From Progne subis subis (Eukaryota > Chordata > Aves > Passeriformes > Hirundinidae), in the NCBI GenBank assembly GCA_022316685.1, contig JAKJHU010000151.1, positions 186,001 through 250,000 of the forward strand: a DNA stretch of 64,000 nt. The letters are read 5' to 3'. Made by a program: the position numbers and the translations under genes. Of the stretch, positions 42,501 to 48,000 are shown in pieces. Every line of letters begins with the position of its first letter. Position 1 is the first letter of the stretch. The notes beneath the pieces were generated by a model. The model searched no databases and had not been told where the DNA came from. It saw only the letters and a program-made list of their open reading frames with translations.

Positions 42501-43832
42501 AAAGGTGCTAAATGAGGCCTCTTTATTTTCCATAAATTAACTCCGGAGCGATGAATCACTGCCAGCGCGGCTTTGACTCTCAGCAAGTTTGTTTATCCAA
42601 GTTGGAAAGCGAATGAAAACTCTCGGATACTCCCTGCTTTTGGGTCCTCCCCTGCCCCAAGAACTTTCTCCTTTGGGCTCTCAAGGCTGCTCGAAGGTGT
42701 CCTTGGTCCCACCTCTACGCTGGGTTCATTGGGAAGCGCCAGTGCGGAATTTTGCAGGAACGCAGGCAACAGAACATGCGGAGAGGGTTTGGGCTGGATT
42801 CCCTCCATCCTCTCCATGACCTTCTCCATCTCCATTGATCCCAGGTGAAGGGGAACTTCTCCCACTAAACCCGTGGGTCCTTTTTTTTTCCATGAGCAAC
42901 CTCCTCTTTTTTTCCATCCTCATTCATCTTGGTGGCCGAGTGGCCACCGCTTTCCTTCTCACCCATCACTCTGGAACCCCATAAACACCTCTCCAAACCC
43001 TTTGGAGAGGGAAAAACAGGAGAACCTGCGGAAAGGCGCTCCCGGCGTTGTTGTTGAGATGGAGAAGGATTTTGCTCTGTCCACCTTGGACGACGCTGGA
43101 TTTGTCCTACGGAGAGATCCCCTCCCAGAGACACCTCATGGTGCTTTGGCTCCACATGAGCCTCCAGAGCCCTCTTTGGAGGGCTCCAGCAAGCAGAAGG
43201 CATCACCTGGAGCATCCCAAAGGGATGCTGGGGATCCCTGGGGGGAGGATTGCTGGTGCTCAGCTCATTCCTGCTCCAAAGCAGGTCCTGGTGTTCACCA
43301 GTGGGAAGGTCTGAATCCTTTTAAAATCCTATTTTTCACATGTAACTTGGGATTTTTGCAGCGGATTCGCTGCTCCCGTGATGGGAACAACCTCTGAGGA
43401 TGCTCAGGGATTTGGGGAATGTGCCACCTCCATCCTTGACACGGCCAAGGGGGATGTAAAGCAGAAGAGGAATTTAGGACACTCCTACACCCGCATTCCA
43501 AGGGATTCCCAAGGTGACCCGAACCAACCTCAGTGGCTTTCTCGTCTTTTCTCCCTTTCCTTCCCAGGCAACACCAAGAGGAGGAGGCTTCTGCCAAGGG
43601 CATCCCTGCGGGATTCCGAGAACTCCCCTGTGGGTGGCAGAGGTGAGTCCAGCGGGTGCTTCCAGGGCGGAGAACCACCCACATTCCCGATTTCCCGGTG
43701 CTTTAGCCCCCTTCCCGTGACCAGGCAAGGAGAAGCCTGGGAATACCCAGCTGTGTCCCCTCCTCCTTCCCACCATCACCATTCCGTTCCCTCCCTCCAG
43801 GGAAACGGCTGCAGATCAAGCCCCGGCTGTGA
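323..43832 (+). CDS. ZC3H3: ZC3H3, zinc finger CCCH-type protein 3, C-terminal part (5' end off window)
   Basis: Coding exons: 323-516, 11900-11981, 13519-13674, 15362-15431, 20197-20328, 32813-32991, 34553-34761, 43568-43642, 43801-43832. All introns are GT-AG and phases match, giving 1128 coding bases (375 residues plus stop) without interruption. The product has five tandem CCCH fingers beginning at CMYYNRFGKC, a linker with KLPSFISL, and the C-terminus GKRLQIKPRL, all closely resembling human ZC3H3 as I recall it. Known of the family: ZC3H3 (Xenopus Smicl) binds cleavage/polyadenylation factors, supports nuclear poly(A) RNA export and works with RBM26/27 in exosome-linked nuclear RNA decay. 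It is a nuclear RNA-binding protein. The human protein is about 950 residues, so roughly the N-terminal 570, including the promoter, lie left of base 1. No frameshift or lost zinc ligand was seen. Identity is secure; I could not test whether extra alternative exons exist. Confidence 0.95.
1238..1333 (-). mobile_element. CR1 LINE 3'-end fragment, antisense
   Basis: Starts with the reverse-complement CR1 tail motif GGATTGGAAGGGACCTTCAA and proceeds through GTCCAGCCTGGCCTTGAA. Confidence 0.7.
4721..5160 (-). mobile_element. CR1 LINE 3'-end fragment, antisense (440 bp)
   Basis: It begins CGTGGAATGGTTTGGATTGG and runs through AGGTTGCTCCAAGCCCCGTC, the beginning of the CR1 3' region read on the opposite strand, to the GGACTCCAGCCCTCGGAG block. 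Long and only mildly diverged. Confidence 0.85.
5758..6968. repeat. Degenerate minisatellite (about 1.2 kb)
   Basis: Repeated blocks of TTTGGGATTGCTCAATCC, CTTGGCCCCTTTTGAGCTC and AATCCCTTG with variable spacing. Copies are irregular (roughly 45-75 bases) and strongly diverged. It opens spurious frames in all directions. Confidence 0.8.
7505..7808. repeat. Inverted block of the same minisatellite
   Basis: GGGATTGAGGAATCCC, AAGGGGCCAAGGGATTGA and GAATTGAACTCAA are reverse complements of the units at 5758-6968. The array therefore exists here in opposite orientation, 540 bp beyond the first block. Confidence 0.78.
7918..8307. repeat. Tandem duplication of about 180 bp
   Basis: Copy 1 (7918-8098) and copy 2 (8099-8307) share TTATCCTTGA, GTGGAAGTAG, TGGGAAGCAA, ACTCATCAT, CCCAGCTCTGAAT and TCAGTTTTC in the same order. 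They have diverged considerably, so the duplication is old. Confidence 0.65.
8985..9160. promoter_or_regulatory. Candidate non-coding element
   Basis: Repeat-free sequence with TATTAATCATAGCTGTAATC and CGTTTAATGAACATGACAGC plus several CpGs. Called from composition and motif density only. Confidence 0.25.
10467..10522 (+). mobile_element. CR1 LINE terminal tail fragment
   Basis: TTAAGGGCCCTTCCAGCCCA followed by AACCATTCCATGATTCTGTG, the terminal ATTCTATGATTCTATG-type end of CR1 in sense orientation. Confidence 0.7.
10870..11170. promoter_or_regulatory. CpG-rich intronic island
   Basis: A local CpG cluster (CGGCGCCGCGCAATC, AACGCGCCCGGG, GCGCGCGCGGATGGGAGCG) in otherwise CpG-poor intron sequence. 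It may be an internal promoter or enhancer; no TATA box or transcript evidence is visible. Confidence 0.3.
11383..11815 (-). mobile_element. CR1 LINE 3'-end fragment, antisense (433 bp)
   Basis: Begins CGTGGAATCATGGAATGGTT (the reverse complement of the CR1 terminal repeats, retaining two copies) and extends through the standard 3' region. It ends about 85 bp before a ZC3H3 exon. Confidence 0.85.
11900..11981 (+). CDS. ZC3H3: ZC3H3 coding exon 2 of window
   Basis: The acceptor is tctctctctccag and the donor CAG|gtctgt. The exon takes up the single G left by the previous exon (GCA, Ala), then reads LRLHSTPSPGVSPPGLSRYS followed by TCRYIA. It ends two bases into a Ser codon. The SRYSTCRYI motif is conserved in ZC3H3 just ahead of finger 1. 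A 433-bp CR1 fragment ends only ~85 bp upstream of this acceptor. Confidence 0.88.
11982..13518 (+). other. ZC3H3 intron (1.5 kb)
   Basis: Its first half is largely one antisense CR1 fragment (12140-12715). The rest (12716-13518) is unique sequence in which I recognise nothing. Confidence 0.8.
12140..12715 (-). mobile_element. CR1 LINE fragment, antisense (about 575 bp)
   Basis: Lacks the tail but extends further 5' than the other copies: TCCCATCTATCCCTGCCCTC, the CTCCATGTCCTTCTGCAG block, and the CAGGACCTTACACTTGGCC block typical of the CR1 region near the end of ORF2. Confidence 0.8.
13519..13674 (+). CDS. ZC3H3: ZC3H3 coding exon 3: CCCH finger 1
   Basis: The acceptor is ctccttcag and the donor ACCAG|gtgggg. 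It encodes SRAVQRSLAIIRQAKQ, a lysine run, then CCCH finger 1 from CMYYNRFGKC through CNRGESCPYIH. The spacing is C-x8-C-x5-C-x3-H with all four ligands present. It continues DPEKVAVCTR, which opens finger 2; the intron falls inside the Arg codon after the first Cys of finger 2. This exon is close to invariant between this bird and human as I recall the human protein. Confidence 0.95.
13853..14216 (-). mobile_element. CR1 LINE 3'-end fragment, antisense
   Basis: AAGAATCATGGAATTGTTTT at the tail, then AGGTTGTTCCAAGCCCTGTC and the CACAGGGAAAAGTATCTTCC block. Confidence 0.85.
14911..15100 (-). mobile_element. CR1 LINE 3'-end fragment, antisense
   Basis: CTCATAGAATGGGATCATAG AATCC retains the repeated CR1 terminus, followed by GGTTTGGATTGGAAAGGGCC and the CCAGGTTGCTCCAAGCC block. 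Confidence 0.85.
15362..15431 (+). CDS. ZC3H3: ZC3H3 coding exon 4: CCCH finger 2
   Basis: The acceptor is tttacctccag (15351-15361) and the donor AAG|gtctgt. It encodes FLRGTCKKTDGTCPFSH and then KVSKDK. With the Cys from the previous exon this forms C-x7-C-x6-C-x3-H. The exon ends in phase 0. It is a 70-base exon that an ATG-based gene finder would miss. Confidence 0.92.
15566..15760 (-). mobile_element. CR1 LINE 3'-end fragment, antisense
   Basis: CCGTGGAATGGTTTTGGGGT at the tail, then ATCCCAGGTTGCTCCAAGCC and the GGGATGGGGCAGCCACAGCT block. Confidence 0.82.
18186..18322 (-). mobile_element. CR1 LINE fragment, antisense
   Basis: CACTATCCCAGGTTGCTCCA through GGCAGCCACAGCTTCTCTGG and CCAGGGCCTCACA. 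The tail is missing, so the end was truncated or deleted. Confidence 0.8.
18600..18990. promoter_or_regulatory. TAAT-rich candidate non-coding element
   Basis: Contains GAATTAATGTTATTG, GGTTAATTGAAATG, TTTTTATTAGAGCTAATTT, ACATTAAGGGAATCG and GACAATTAAAAATAAAC within about 350 repeat-free bases, with retained CpGs. Conservation is inferred, not tested. Confidence 0.3.
20197..20328 (+). CDS. ZC3H3: ZC3H3 coding exon 5: CCCH finger 3 and first half of finger 4
   Basis: The acceptor is ctcctcttgcag and the donor AAG|gtaaag. The exon is exactly 44 codons in phase 0. It begins MPVCSYYLKGICSNSNCPYS, and finger 3 has spacing C-x7-C-x4-C-x3-H. It continues HVYVSRKAEVCQDFLKGYC and PMGEK, giving the first two Cys of finger 4. 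The leading Met is internal to the protein. Both flanking introns carry long CR1 fragments in opposite orientation (see findings). Confidence 0.95.
21118..21545 (+). mobile_element. CR1 LINE fragment, sense (430 bp)
   Basis: GGTGAGACCTCACCTGCAGA, AAGGGCTGGAGCCCCTCTG, AAGTTCTTCCCTGTGAAGGT and GGCACAGGTTGTCC in sense order. It is truncated before the terminal repeats. Confidence 0.85.
21840..22260. promoter_or_regulatory. AT-rich candidate non-coding element
   Basis: GGGCCTAATTACTTTTCGTG, then AATTTAAATGAAAATAT, ATTTATTCTATTAGG, ACGGCGTCACTTTCGGAACG and GGGCCATTAAGGGTTAATTT. No repeat family; homeodomain-type cores alternate with CpG-bearing segments. Confidence 0.3.
23636..23792 (+). mobile_element. 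CR1 LINE 3'-end fragment, sense
   Basis: GTGGATGCCCCATCCCTTGG, AGGCCAGGTTGGATGGGGCT, GAACAGGATGGGCTTTAAGG and CCTTTCCAACCCAAACCA. Confidence 0.82.
23903..24128 (+). mobile_element. CR1 LINE 3'-end fragment, sense
   Basis: GATATTGGGCAGAAATTCCT, TGTGGCTGCCCCATCCCTGG and TTCCAACTCAAACCACTCAA, ending with a degenerate tail. It lies 110 bp after another sense copy. Confidence 0.82.
25150..25325 (+). mobile_element. Degenerate CR1 3'-end fragment, sense
   Basis: A CR1-like layout with an altered middle: CATTCCTGGAGGGTTTTAAC, then GATTTTCCAACCGAAACAAT and TCCCTGATTCTGTAAT. It is probably an older subfamily. Confidence 0.6.
25712..25789. repeat. AT-rich short tandem repeat
   Basis: Alternating GATAAAT and GATAATT units (GATAATTGATAAAT, 14 bases) over about 78 bases. 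Confidence 0.85.
26368..26900 (-). mobile_element. CR1-like LINE fragment, antisense (older subfamily)
   Basis: CAGAATTGAAGGGACCACAG at the tail side, GAGACTCCACACCCTCTCTG, GAAGAAGTTCTGCCTCACAT and CCTCTGGACCTGCTCCAGG. The blocks are in CR1 order but differ from the young copies in the window. Confidence 0.7.
27130..27300 (+). mobile_element. CR1 reverse-transcriptase-region fragment, sense
   Basis: TGTCCCTCAGGGGTCTGTAC followed by TGGGACCAGTGCTG, then TTTGCAGATGACACC. In frame this recalls the CR1 ORF2 motifs VPQGSVLGP and FADDT of LINE reverse transcriptase. It is broken and short. Confidence 0.75.
27298..27355 (-). mobile_element. CR1 tail fragment, antisense
   Basis: CAGAATCCTGGGATTGTGGA, then TGGTTTGGAAGAGACCTTCA. 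It lies directly against the opposite-strand reverse-transcriptase fragment and is cut on its right by the LTR. Further CR1-like sequence (GTTCCAACCCCCTGCCGTGA, near 28020) may be its continuation. Confidence 0.6.
27366..27839 (-). mobile_element. Solo LTR of endogenous-retrovirus type, antisense (ends approximate)
   Basis: Shares with the LTR at 59870-60315 the segment that reads, on the minus strand, AAGATGGAGGATTTGGGGCG TTGTCT, and a similar layout. The minus strand would start TGTGAAAGAT at 27839. I could not find a clear target duplication, so the ends are tentative. No internal retroviral coding sequence is nearby. Confidence 0.6.
28822..28905 (-). mobile_element. CR1 tail fragment, antisense (distinct subfamily)
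   Basis: GAATATTCCGAGTTGGAAGG, then GACCCACAAGGATCATCAAA, the tail type seen in a different CR1 subfamily from the young copies. Confidence 0.7.
29620..30000. promoter_or_regulatory. GC-rich candidate element with a FOX site
   Basis: CpG-bearing unique sequence with GTATAATTAGCCACC near its start and TGTAAATAAACA at 29796-29807, which matches overlapping forkhead sites. FoxA2 is a known MAFA regulator in mammals; the link here is speculation. Confidence 0.3.
30310..30383 (+). mobile_element. CR1 tail fragment, sense
   Basis: GGACTTGATGATCTGTGGGA followed by ATATTCTGTGATTCC, the CR1 tail ending in TCTGTGATTC repeats. Confidence 0.7.
30729..31118 (+). mobile_element. CR1 LINE 3'-end fragment, sense (390 bp)
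   Basis: CCAGGCTGGGAGAGCTGGGA, GGGAATGGCTTCCCACTGCC, GAAGAAGTTCTTCCCTGTGA, GGAGGTTGGAATAAGGTGAT and CCGGAGCATTCCATG. Confidence 0.85.
32813..32991 (+). CDS. ZC3H3: ZC3H3 coding exon 6: end of finger 4 and finger 5
   Basis: The acceptor is tttccctggcag and the donor GGCAG|gtagga. CKKKH completes finger 4. Finger 5 is CPDFAKKGVCPKGSRCKLLH with spacing C-x8-C-x5-C-x3-H. A basic tail follows: PQKRRRPQQAGGEGDHHNPP and SKWRRIQEASG, where divergence from human begins. The exon ends two bases into an Arg codon. Confidence 0.94.
32992..34552 (+). other. ZC3H3 intron (1.56 kb)
   Basis: Unique sequence between finger-5 exon 6 and exon 7. I see no interspersed repeat, coding signal or motif cluster worth naming. 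Confidence 0.8.
34553..34761 (+). CDS. ZC3H3: ZC3H3 coding exon 7: acidic C-terminal linker
   Basis: The acceptor is cccattcctgcag and the donor CCAG|gtagga. It encodes a Pro/Ser/Glu-rich segment with the conserved block LQKLPSFISLRSPESPGSLG, matching the KLPSFISL block near the human C-terminus. It is followed by an acidic run KEEKDEDEPEDEP. The human Ser-rich stretch here appears much shorter in this bird, although I cannot align it formally. Confidence 0.9.
37215..37302 (+). mobile_element. CR1 tail fragment, sense
   Basis: GGGTCAAGGTTGATGTTGGA, then GTCTTTTCCAACCGAAACGA and TTCCAAGATTCTG. Confidence 0.72.
37530..37930. promoter_or_regulatory. TAAT-rich candidate non-coding element
   Basis: CCCGCGCTAATTGCACCAAC, GTGCTAATTTAATTAGAAAG, TTTTAGTTAATTTG, GTAAACATTTTACAGC, then CGGCCGTCATTTTATTGTCA and CGGTCGTAACGTTAATGG. 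The sequence is repeat-free and carries unusually many CpGs for an AT-rich intron segment. Confidence 0.35.
38617..38784 (+). mobile_element. CR1 LINE 3'-end fragment, sense
   Basis: GGTGTGGCCCTGGCACAGGT, AGTTGTGGATGCCCCGTCAC, AGTGGTGGAAGATGTCCCTG and CGTTTTAGGATTCC. Confidence 0.82.
39062..40205 (-). mobile_element. CR1 LINE fragment, antisense, split by an LTR
   Basis: The left part (39062-39269) starts CACAGAATCATTAAGGTTGG and ends AATTTTTCCTGATGT. The right part resumes at 40151 with GATGTTGAGCTTGAACCTCC, the expected next block of this CR1 region. The two parts are separated by the 881-bp LTR, and GATGT is duplicated. Confidence 0.8.
39270..40150 (-). mobile_element. ERVL-type solo LTR, antisense, 5-bp target duplication
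   Basis: Bounded by TG (39270-39271) and CA (40149-40150) and flanked by the direct repeat GATGT at 39265-39269 and 40151-40155. Five bases is usual for ERVL. The block AACAGTTCTTTAC and the A-rich CCAA/CAA tract at 39469-39625 resemble bird ERVL LTRs (recalled family knowledge). There is no internal coding region, so it is a solo LTR. On the minus strand GATAAAAAC near 39870 could be its TATA box. Confidence 0.75.
40456..40526. repeat. TATTAC hexanucleotide microsatellite
   Basis: About eleven units of ACTATT/TATTAC with a few ATT triplets at the edges, in a ZC3H3 intron. Confidence 0.9.
41230..41560. promoter_or_regulatory. Candidate non-coding element about 6.5 kb upstream of MAFA
   Basis: Unique sequence with AAAATCTAATGGTGCC, AAGCGTGATTTACTGC, GATAATATATTTCTATTAG, AAATAAATGTTGATTTCC and GACAAGCTCAGCGAAAAACC. 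The position is comparable with the distal (about -8 kb) mammalian MAFA control region; orthology is untested. Confidence 0.3.
43568..43642 (+). CDS. ZC3H3: ZC3H3 penultimate coding exon
   Basis: The acceptor is cttccttcccag and the donor AGAG|gtgagt. It takes up the single G from exon 7 and reads GNTKRRRLLPRASLRDSENS then PVGGR, ending one base into a Gly codon. The KRRR cluster could serve as a nuclear localisation signal (inference). The frame stays open beyond the donor through the short last intron (see findings). Confidence 0.85.
43643..43800 (+). other. ZC3H3 last intron (158 bp)
   Basis: A short GT-AG intron with a pyrimidine-rich end. It contains no in-frame stop, and 158 is not a multiple of 3, so retention would replace the final residues with a longer alternative tail. 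Confidence 0.8.
43801..43832 (+). CDS. ZC3H3: ZC3H3 terminal coding exon and stop
   Basis: The acceptor is ccctccctccag. The exon supplies the last 10 codons, GKRLQIKPRL, then TGA at 43830-43832. Human ZC3H3 ends in a near-identical GKPLHIKPRL (recalled), which fixes both the acceptor and the frame. It is far too short for an ORF scan. Confidence 0.9.
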
Positions 43833-45060
43833 GTCCATCCCAATCCCTGCGGCAGCCGAGCAGCTCAGGAACCGGAGAGCCAGGGAACGACCTGGCACCT
43901 ACCTCAGGATGCCATGTCCAGGCATGGCAGCCCCTCCCTCCTCCTCCTCTCGATTTTCCGGGATGTCTCTTGGACACGGAGCCGTGTGGCGGCGTGGGAA
44001 TACACCGCTCGCTCCTGCGGGGAAGCGGCTTTGCTCGGGATCTTGGAATTCACCGGTAAATGACCTTTTCAGCCGGTTTGTTGAAGCCAAGTCCTGCTGC
44101 TTCCTTGGATGTTCGAGAGGCTGGGAAGAGCTTCCCATCCCCATCCATCCTCCGGTGCTGTCCCAGCTCCAGGGTGACGGGGGGACCTGAGGTGACATTC
44201 CCACATCCACGTCGGGATGTACTGGGGACGAGTCACCGTGCTGGGATGTAATGGGTGTAAAGCCCCCACAAGCCCTGATCCCACCATTCCAAGAGCCCAT
44301 CCCGCTCCATCCCTTTGCTTTTGGGAGATTTCCTGGAGCTGAGAGCTTCCCTCATGGGAATGTGTCAGGAGTGGTGCTGAGGTCACACTTGGCATTTTGG
44401 GGTCTCCCCACTTCTCCCTAAGCCAGAGGGGGTTTGGGCTCCATGGGGAATGCCAAGGCAACTCTCCAGGGTTTGGGGGTTTTTTTGGGACTTTCCAAAT
44501 CCAAGCAGGACCAGGGTGAAGGGAGAGCATTATGCCGCTGGAACAGTGGGATTTTTTCCACTGTTACTAAACCGAACCAAAACAGGTGCAATTTCCAAGG
44601 GATTTTTGGGGTGGCAGGTGCTGTTCCCCCCCCCAACAGATGCGATTTGTGGGATTTGCTCATCCACAGCCCCTCGGGCAAAATCCTGTGGGGAAAAGGC
44701 ATCAGAGGGATTTGGGGAAGAACTCAGGCTCCCTGGGGATGCAGTATCCAGGTGTGACCAGGGATGGGGTGGGAAATGCCAATGGGCTGTGGCTTTGACC
44801 CCCACACAGGTCCCCACAGGGGGAGTTCCCTTCCCCAGGTGACCCCCATGGAGCGGTTTTGTCGCTATCCCAAGTCCACAACATCCCCCAAGTGCTGGAG
44901 GACCAGCAGATCCCCACCCTGGGACGTCACTTGTGCCCCAGGCTGTGTCCAGAGAGTTGGTTTTTAATAAAAACGTCGTGGTTTCTGTCGATATGAAAAC
45001 ATCTTTTGTTAACTCCTGTGTTTTGGTATGTAAATAAAAGTTTCCTCCCCTGGGATGGAG
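43833..45060 (+). other. ZC3H3: ZC3H3 3' untranslated region
   Basis: Non-coding sequence follows the stop. AATAAA occurs at 44966-44971 and again at 45033-45038, the second followed by a T-rich stretch (GTTTCCTCCCC), which together give a plausible 3' end between about 44990 and 45060. No interspersed repeat was recognised inside. The exact cleavage site is inferred. Confidence 0.65.
44966..45038 (+). terminator. ZC3H3: Two AATAAA poly(A) signals of ZC3H3
   Basis: AATAAA lies at 44966 (in TTTTTAATAAAAACG) and at 45033 (in GTAAATAAAAG). They are 67 bp apart and about 1.1-1.2 kb after the stop codon, the first convincing hexamers downstream of it. They suggest two alternative ends. Confidence 0.65.
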
Positions 45061-45359
45061 GAGCCTCCCTGTGGCTTTCCTCATTTATTCAGCAGCGCAT
45101 GAACATCCCATCAAATATCCATCCAAATCCAGCAGAGGAGTCACTCTGATCCCTAAATCCTTGTTTTTGTTTTTGTTTTTTTTTTTAATTATTAAAACTT
45201 TTCACCCATGTTTCTTCACGTGGTGATTTCCTAAAAAAAAAAACAACAAAAAAAACCCAACTAAATTCCCTAAAAACCACCCTGGAGAAGACGGTGCTGT
45301 TGTGAATCCTCAGGGATGGCCAGCGGTGGCCGGGAGCTTTGGTTTTTGCCTGGATCCCT

Positions 45360-45530
45360 AACGAGGATAATCCTCACGCTGCACTAATTAAACGAGGCAA
45401 AATGAGCAGCTCCTCTCCGAGCCGTGGCTCCCACCGCTCCCTTCCCGGGGAGGATTGGAATTTCCAGCCGGCTGTCATTAAAGCTCTACTTGGGAGTGAT
45501 TAATTTCCGAGCAGGGATAAACTCAGCCCC
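45360..45530. promoter_or_regulatory. Candidate element in the ZC3H3-MAFA spacer
   Basis: GGATAATCCTCACGCTGCAC, TAATTAAACGAGGC, CTGTCATTAAAGC and GAGTGATTAATTTCC within 170 unique bases about 2.5 kb upstream of the MAFA start site. The GGATAATCC core is an inverted bicoid/OTX-type site. Confidence 0.35.
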
Positions 45531-46890
45531 TGGAGAAGTATCACTGAACCTCCAGCGGGTTCTCCCTCCGTCTCCAACATCCTCGATTCCTCGGCGATGG
45601 GCTCCAATGGGATTTATCCATCCAAATCCCGGGGTGCGCTGTTGGTAAGGACATTCCCCGGGGGTGCCGGGGCTGGGAGTTCGGCATGCGGTGGAGTTTC
45701 TCGAGGGCTCCATAAACATTTCCCGGAAAAAACCTTCCCGCGGCGGGTGCTGCTGGCACCGCTCTTGGTCCCCTGCCGGGGAAGCAGGTGCCAGGCGAAC
45801 GTCACCCGCCGGGATCGTTTTTCTGCCTGTCATCGGGGTGGCTGTTCCCTGCCCTCCTCCTTCCCCACCTTCTCCTCATCCTCCTCCTCCTCCCGGCTCT
45901 CTCCATATGATATTCTCCCCACCGCCCCCCACAGAATTCCCGACCCTATGTTTTGGGGAAGATGCTGGTGGAGCATCCCCTCTCTCCATGGGGTGTTATC
46001 GCGGTGGACACCACCCTTCCCATGGGGCGAGGCCGCTGTCCCCAAGCCACCAACACCGCATCCGGGAGCCGTGCGCCGTCCAGGGAAACTGAGGCAGCCC
46101 CAGGTGGGCACCCTGGGGCGGGGTGAGCTCTAAAAGCGAGAGGTGACGCCATCCCGCCACCGTGCCGAGGCCACCAACACGGTTATGTCACTTGACCGCC
46201 TGTGAGTAAACTTAGCTGACGGGCCCGGCGCGGCGGGGAGGGTTGGGGACGTGCCACGGGCTGTTTCCTAAAAATACCCCTGGGGGTGTCACTGGGGAGC
46301 CACGGCCCCATTGGAGCCCGGCCCGGCCCTAATCCCTTGGTGGCTCCTGTCCCAGCTCGGTGGCAGCTGCTGGTGGGGGCCGGGTGCCCCCAAAGGTGGA
46401 GCAGCTCTGGGGAAGGGAGGGGAGGTGGCACCTCGTCTTCTCCTGGTGCAGGATCCCGGTATCCTGCTGCACAGGTGGAATGATGGTGGATTTAGGGTGG
46501 CAGCAGGTGGGATGCTGATGGGTTTAGGGTGGCACAATGAAGCAAAAAAAGGGTTAAAACCACCCCACAAAAAGGGGTTTTTTTGTTGTTGGCCAATCCT
46601 TTCCCCCCTCCCTGAAGTCGTACCCAAGTTTGGGGGTCTCCAAAATGGGATTTCTGTGTCCAATATGGGGATTACATCCAGGATCACCAGGGAATGGGTG
46701 TCATGTTCAGGGCTTTGCCTGCATCCACGACCCTTCCCAAGGGGAATAAATGCCCCCCCCCCGTCCTGACTCAACTAGCAGTGGAAAGACGGACCCTGCC
46801 CAGAGGCTGGATGGAGTAAAAGCAATAATGTGGGATTTCAATTGCTGGAGTTGCGGTAGGATAAAGGTTTTCATCCTCAAAAAAACCGAC

Positions 46891-46917
46891 CTTTTTTTTT
46901 TTTTTTTTTTTTTTTTG
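46891..46917. repeat. Poly(T) run
   Basis: About 26 consecutive T. A second run lies at 47658-47679, just outside the CpG island, and another at 62922-62941. Confidence 0.9.
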
Positions 46918-47866
46918 TGGCATTAATTTGACCCTACATCTAAAGGGTCAGTTAGCAGCCGCGGAGAGCGCTGCCCGCTGTCCCCAAGTCCCCGAGCAGC
47001 CATTGGCTGGATGAGGGGAGTGTCACCTCCCACATCCCGAGGAGCTGCCTGCGGGATGCAGCCGGGTTGGGATGCAGCGGGACCCGGGATGCATCCTGCG
47101 GGTGACACGGACGATCCCAGACCACGAGGGGATGAGTGGGTGAGTGCTGCCGGCCTCTGTGGGATGAAGCTGCTCCTCCCTTGGGATTAGGCGGGACCAC
47201 TCCACGGCCACTGCTCCGTGCCTCAGTTTCCCAGCCCCGTTCCTCCCAGGCTGCAGCAGCCGCGAGGTTGGAGATGGAGCCAGGGCTTCCTCCCGGCTTG
47301 GCATGAGCACCCCCTAAAGCCCCCTGGCCAGCTGCCTCTGTGTGCCAGTGACAACTTTTCCAGGTGCTGGGATGGCAATCCTGGTCCTCCGTCTGGTGAC
47401 ACTCCCGCTCCCGTGCCAGGTGTGGATGTCACCTGCGCTGGGTGCGATGCTGCGTCCGAAACCAGCACTGCAGCGCAGAGGTGCAGGTGGCTGCTCCCTG
47501 AAAAAAACCCCGAAAAATCCCCAAAATTATCTTTATCTGACTTTCTGCAAGGATGGAAGCGCTCCGGGAAGGATCCTGGGCTGCTCCAGGGCTGGGGAAG
47601 GGGCTGCAATTCCGATGCCGTGGTGGCACCAAACCCAATTCAGGCTCAATAACTCCTTTTTTTTTTTTTTTTTTTTTTGACATTTCCCATTTTTGGAGAG
47701 CAGCAAATTAGGATTTCTGGGATGCTTCTCCCCACTCCCCGCTCGGTTCGGGGCAGAGGGTGGGAGATGAATCCCCGTTGGGATGCGGGAGCCGCGGGGG
47801 TACCGGGAGCATTCCCCCCGCCAACTCCGGAGATTGACAGCTGCCCGGGGGCGTTGCCATGGGGAT

Positions 47867-47902
47867 ATGCAAATCGAAGCGAGCTCTCGGGGTGCTGATT
47901 GG
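47867..47902 (+). promoter_or_regulatory. MAFA: MAFA proximal promoter: octamer and inverted CCAAT
   Basis: ATGCAAAT (POU octamer) lies at 47867-47874 and ATTGG (inverted CCAAT) at 47898-47902, about 60-90 bp upstream of the TATA box. Just 5' of the octamer, GTTGCCATGGGGAT resembles an RFX X-box, and CAGCTG (an E-box) lies further upstream. Motifs are visible; occupancy is inference. Confidence 0.55.
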
Positions 47903-47929
47903 CTGAAAGAGCTTGGCCTCTCCCCCACT

Positions 47930-47965
47930 GGGCGGGGCCGTGCCTCTCTTTCCCCAGTATAAAAG
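47930..47965 (+). promoter_or_regulatory. MAFA: MAFA core promoter: GC box and TATA box
   Basis: GGGCGGGG (Sp1 type) is at 47930-47937 and TATAAAAG at 47958-47965. Normal TATA spacing places the start site near 47985-47992, giving a leader of about 0.95 kb. The TATA box is the only good one in the island upstream of the coding region. Confidence 0.75.
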
Positions 47966-48000
47966 GCTGCGAGTTCCATTGAGCTCCCGGCGGCAGCGGC

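Larger units (their letters stand above)
34762..43567 (+). other. ZC3H3 intron (8.8 kb)
   Basis: CR1 tails lie at 37215 and 38617; an antisense CR1 (39062-40205) is split by an ERVL-type LTR (39270-40150); a TATTAC microsatellite lies at 40456-40526. Candidate non-coding elements are at 37530-37930 and 41230-41560. A 174-codon open frame near 42873-43397 has no credible splice sites. The rest shows nothing specific. Confidence 0.8.
45061..47700. other. ZC3H3-MAFA intergenic spacer
   Basis: Holds T- and A-rich runs at 45165-45260, a candidate element at 45360-45530, GC-moderate unique sequence, a short motif cluster near 46180-46225 (TGAGTAAAC and GCTGACG, FOX-like and MARE-half-like), and poly(T) runs at 46891-46917 and 47658-47679. 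No gene recognised. Confidence 0.7.

Noticed and set aside
42873..43397. 174-codon frame just before the penultimate ZC3H3 exon
   Set aside because: Peptide composition is plausible (EKDFALSTLDDAGFVLRRD), but there is no good acceptor or donor in the required phase, and joining exon 34553-34761 directly to 43568-43642 already gives a perfect frame. It might still be an alternative exon.
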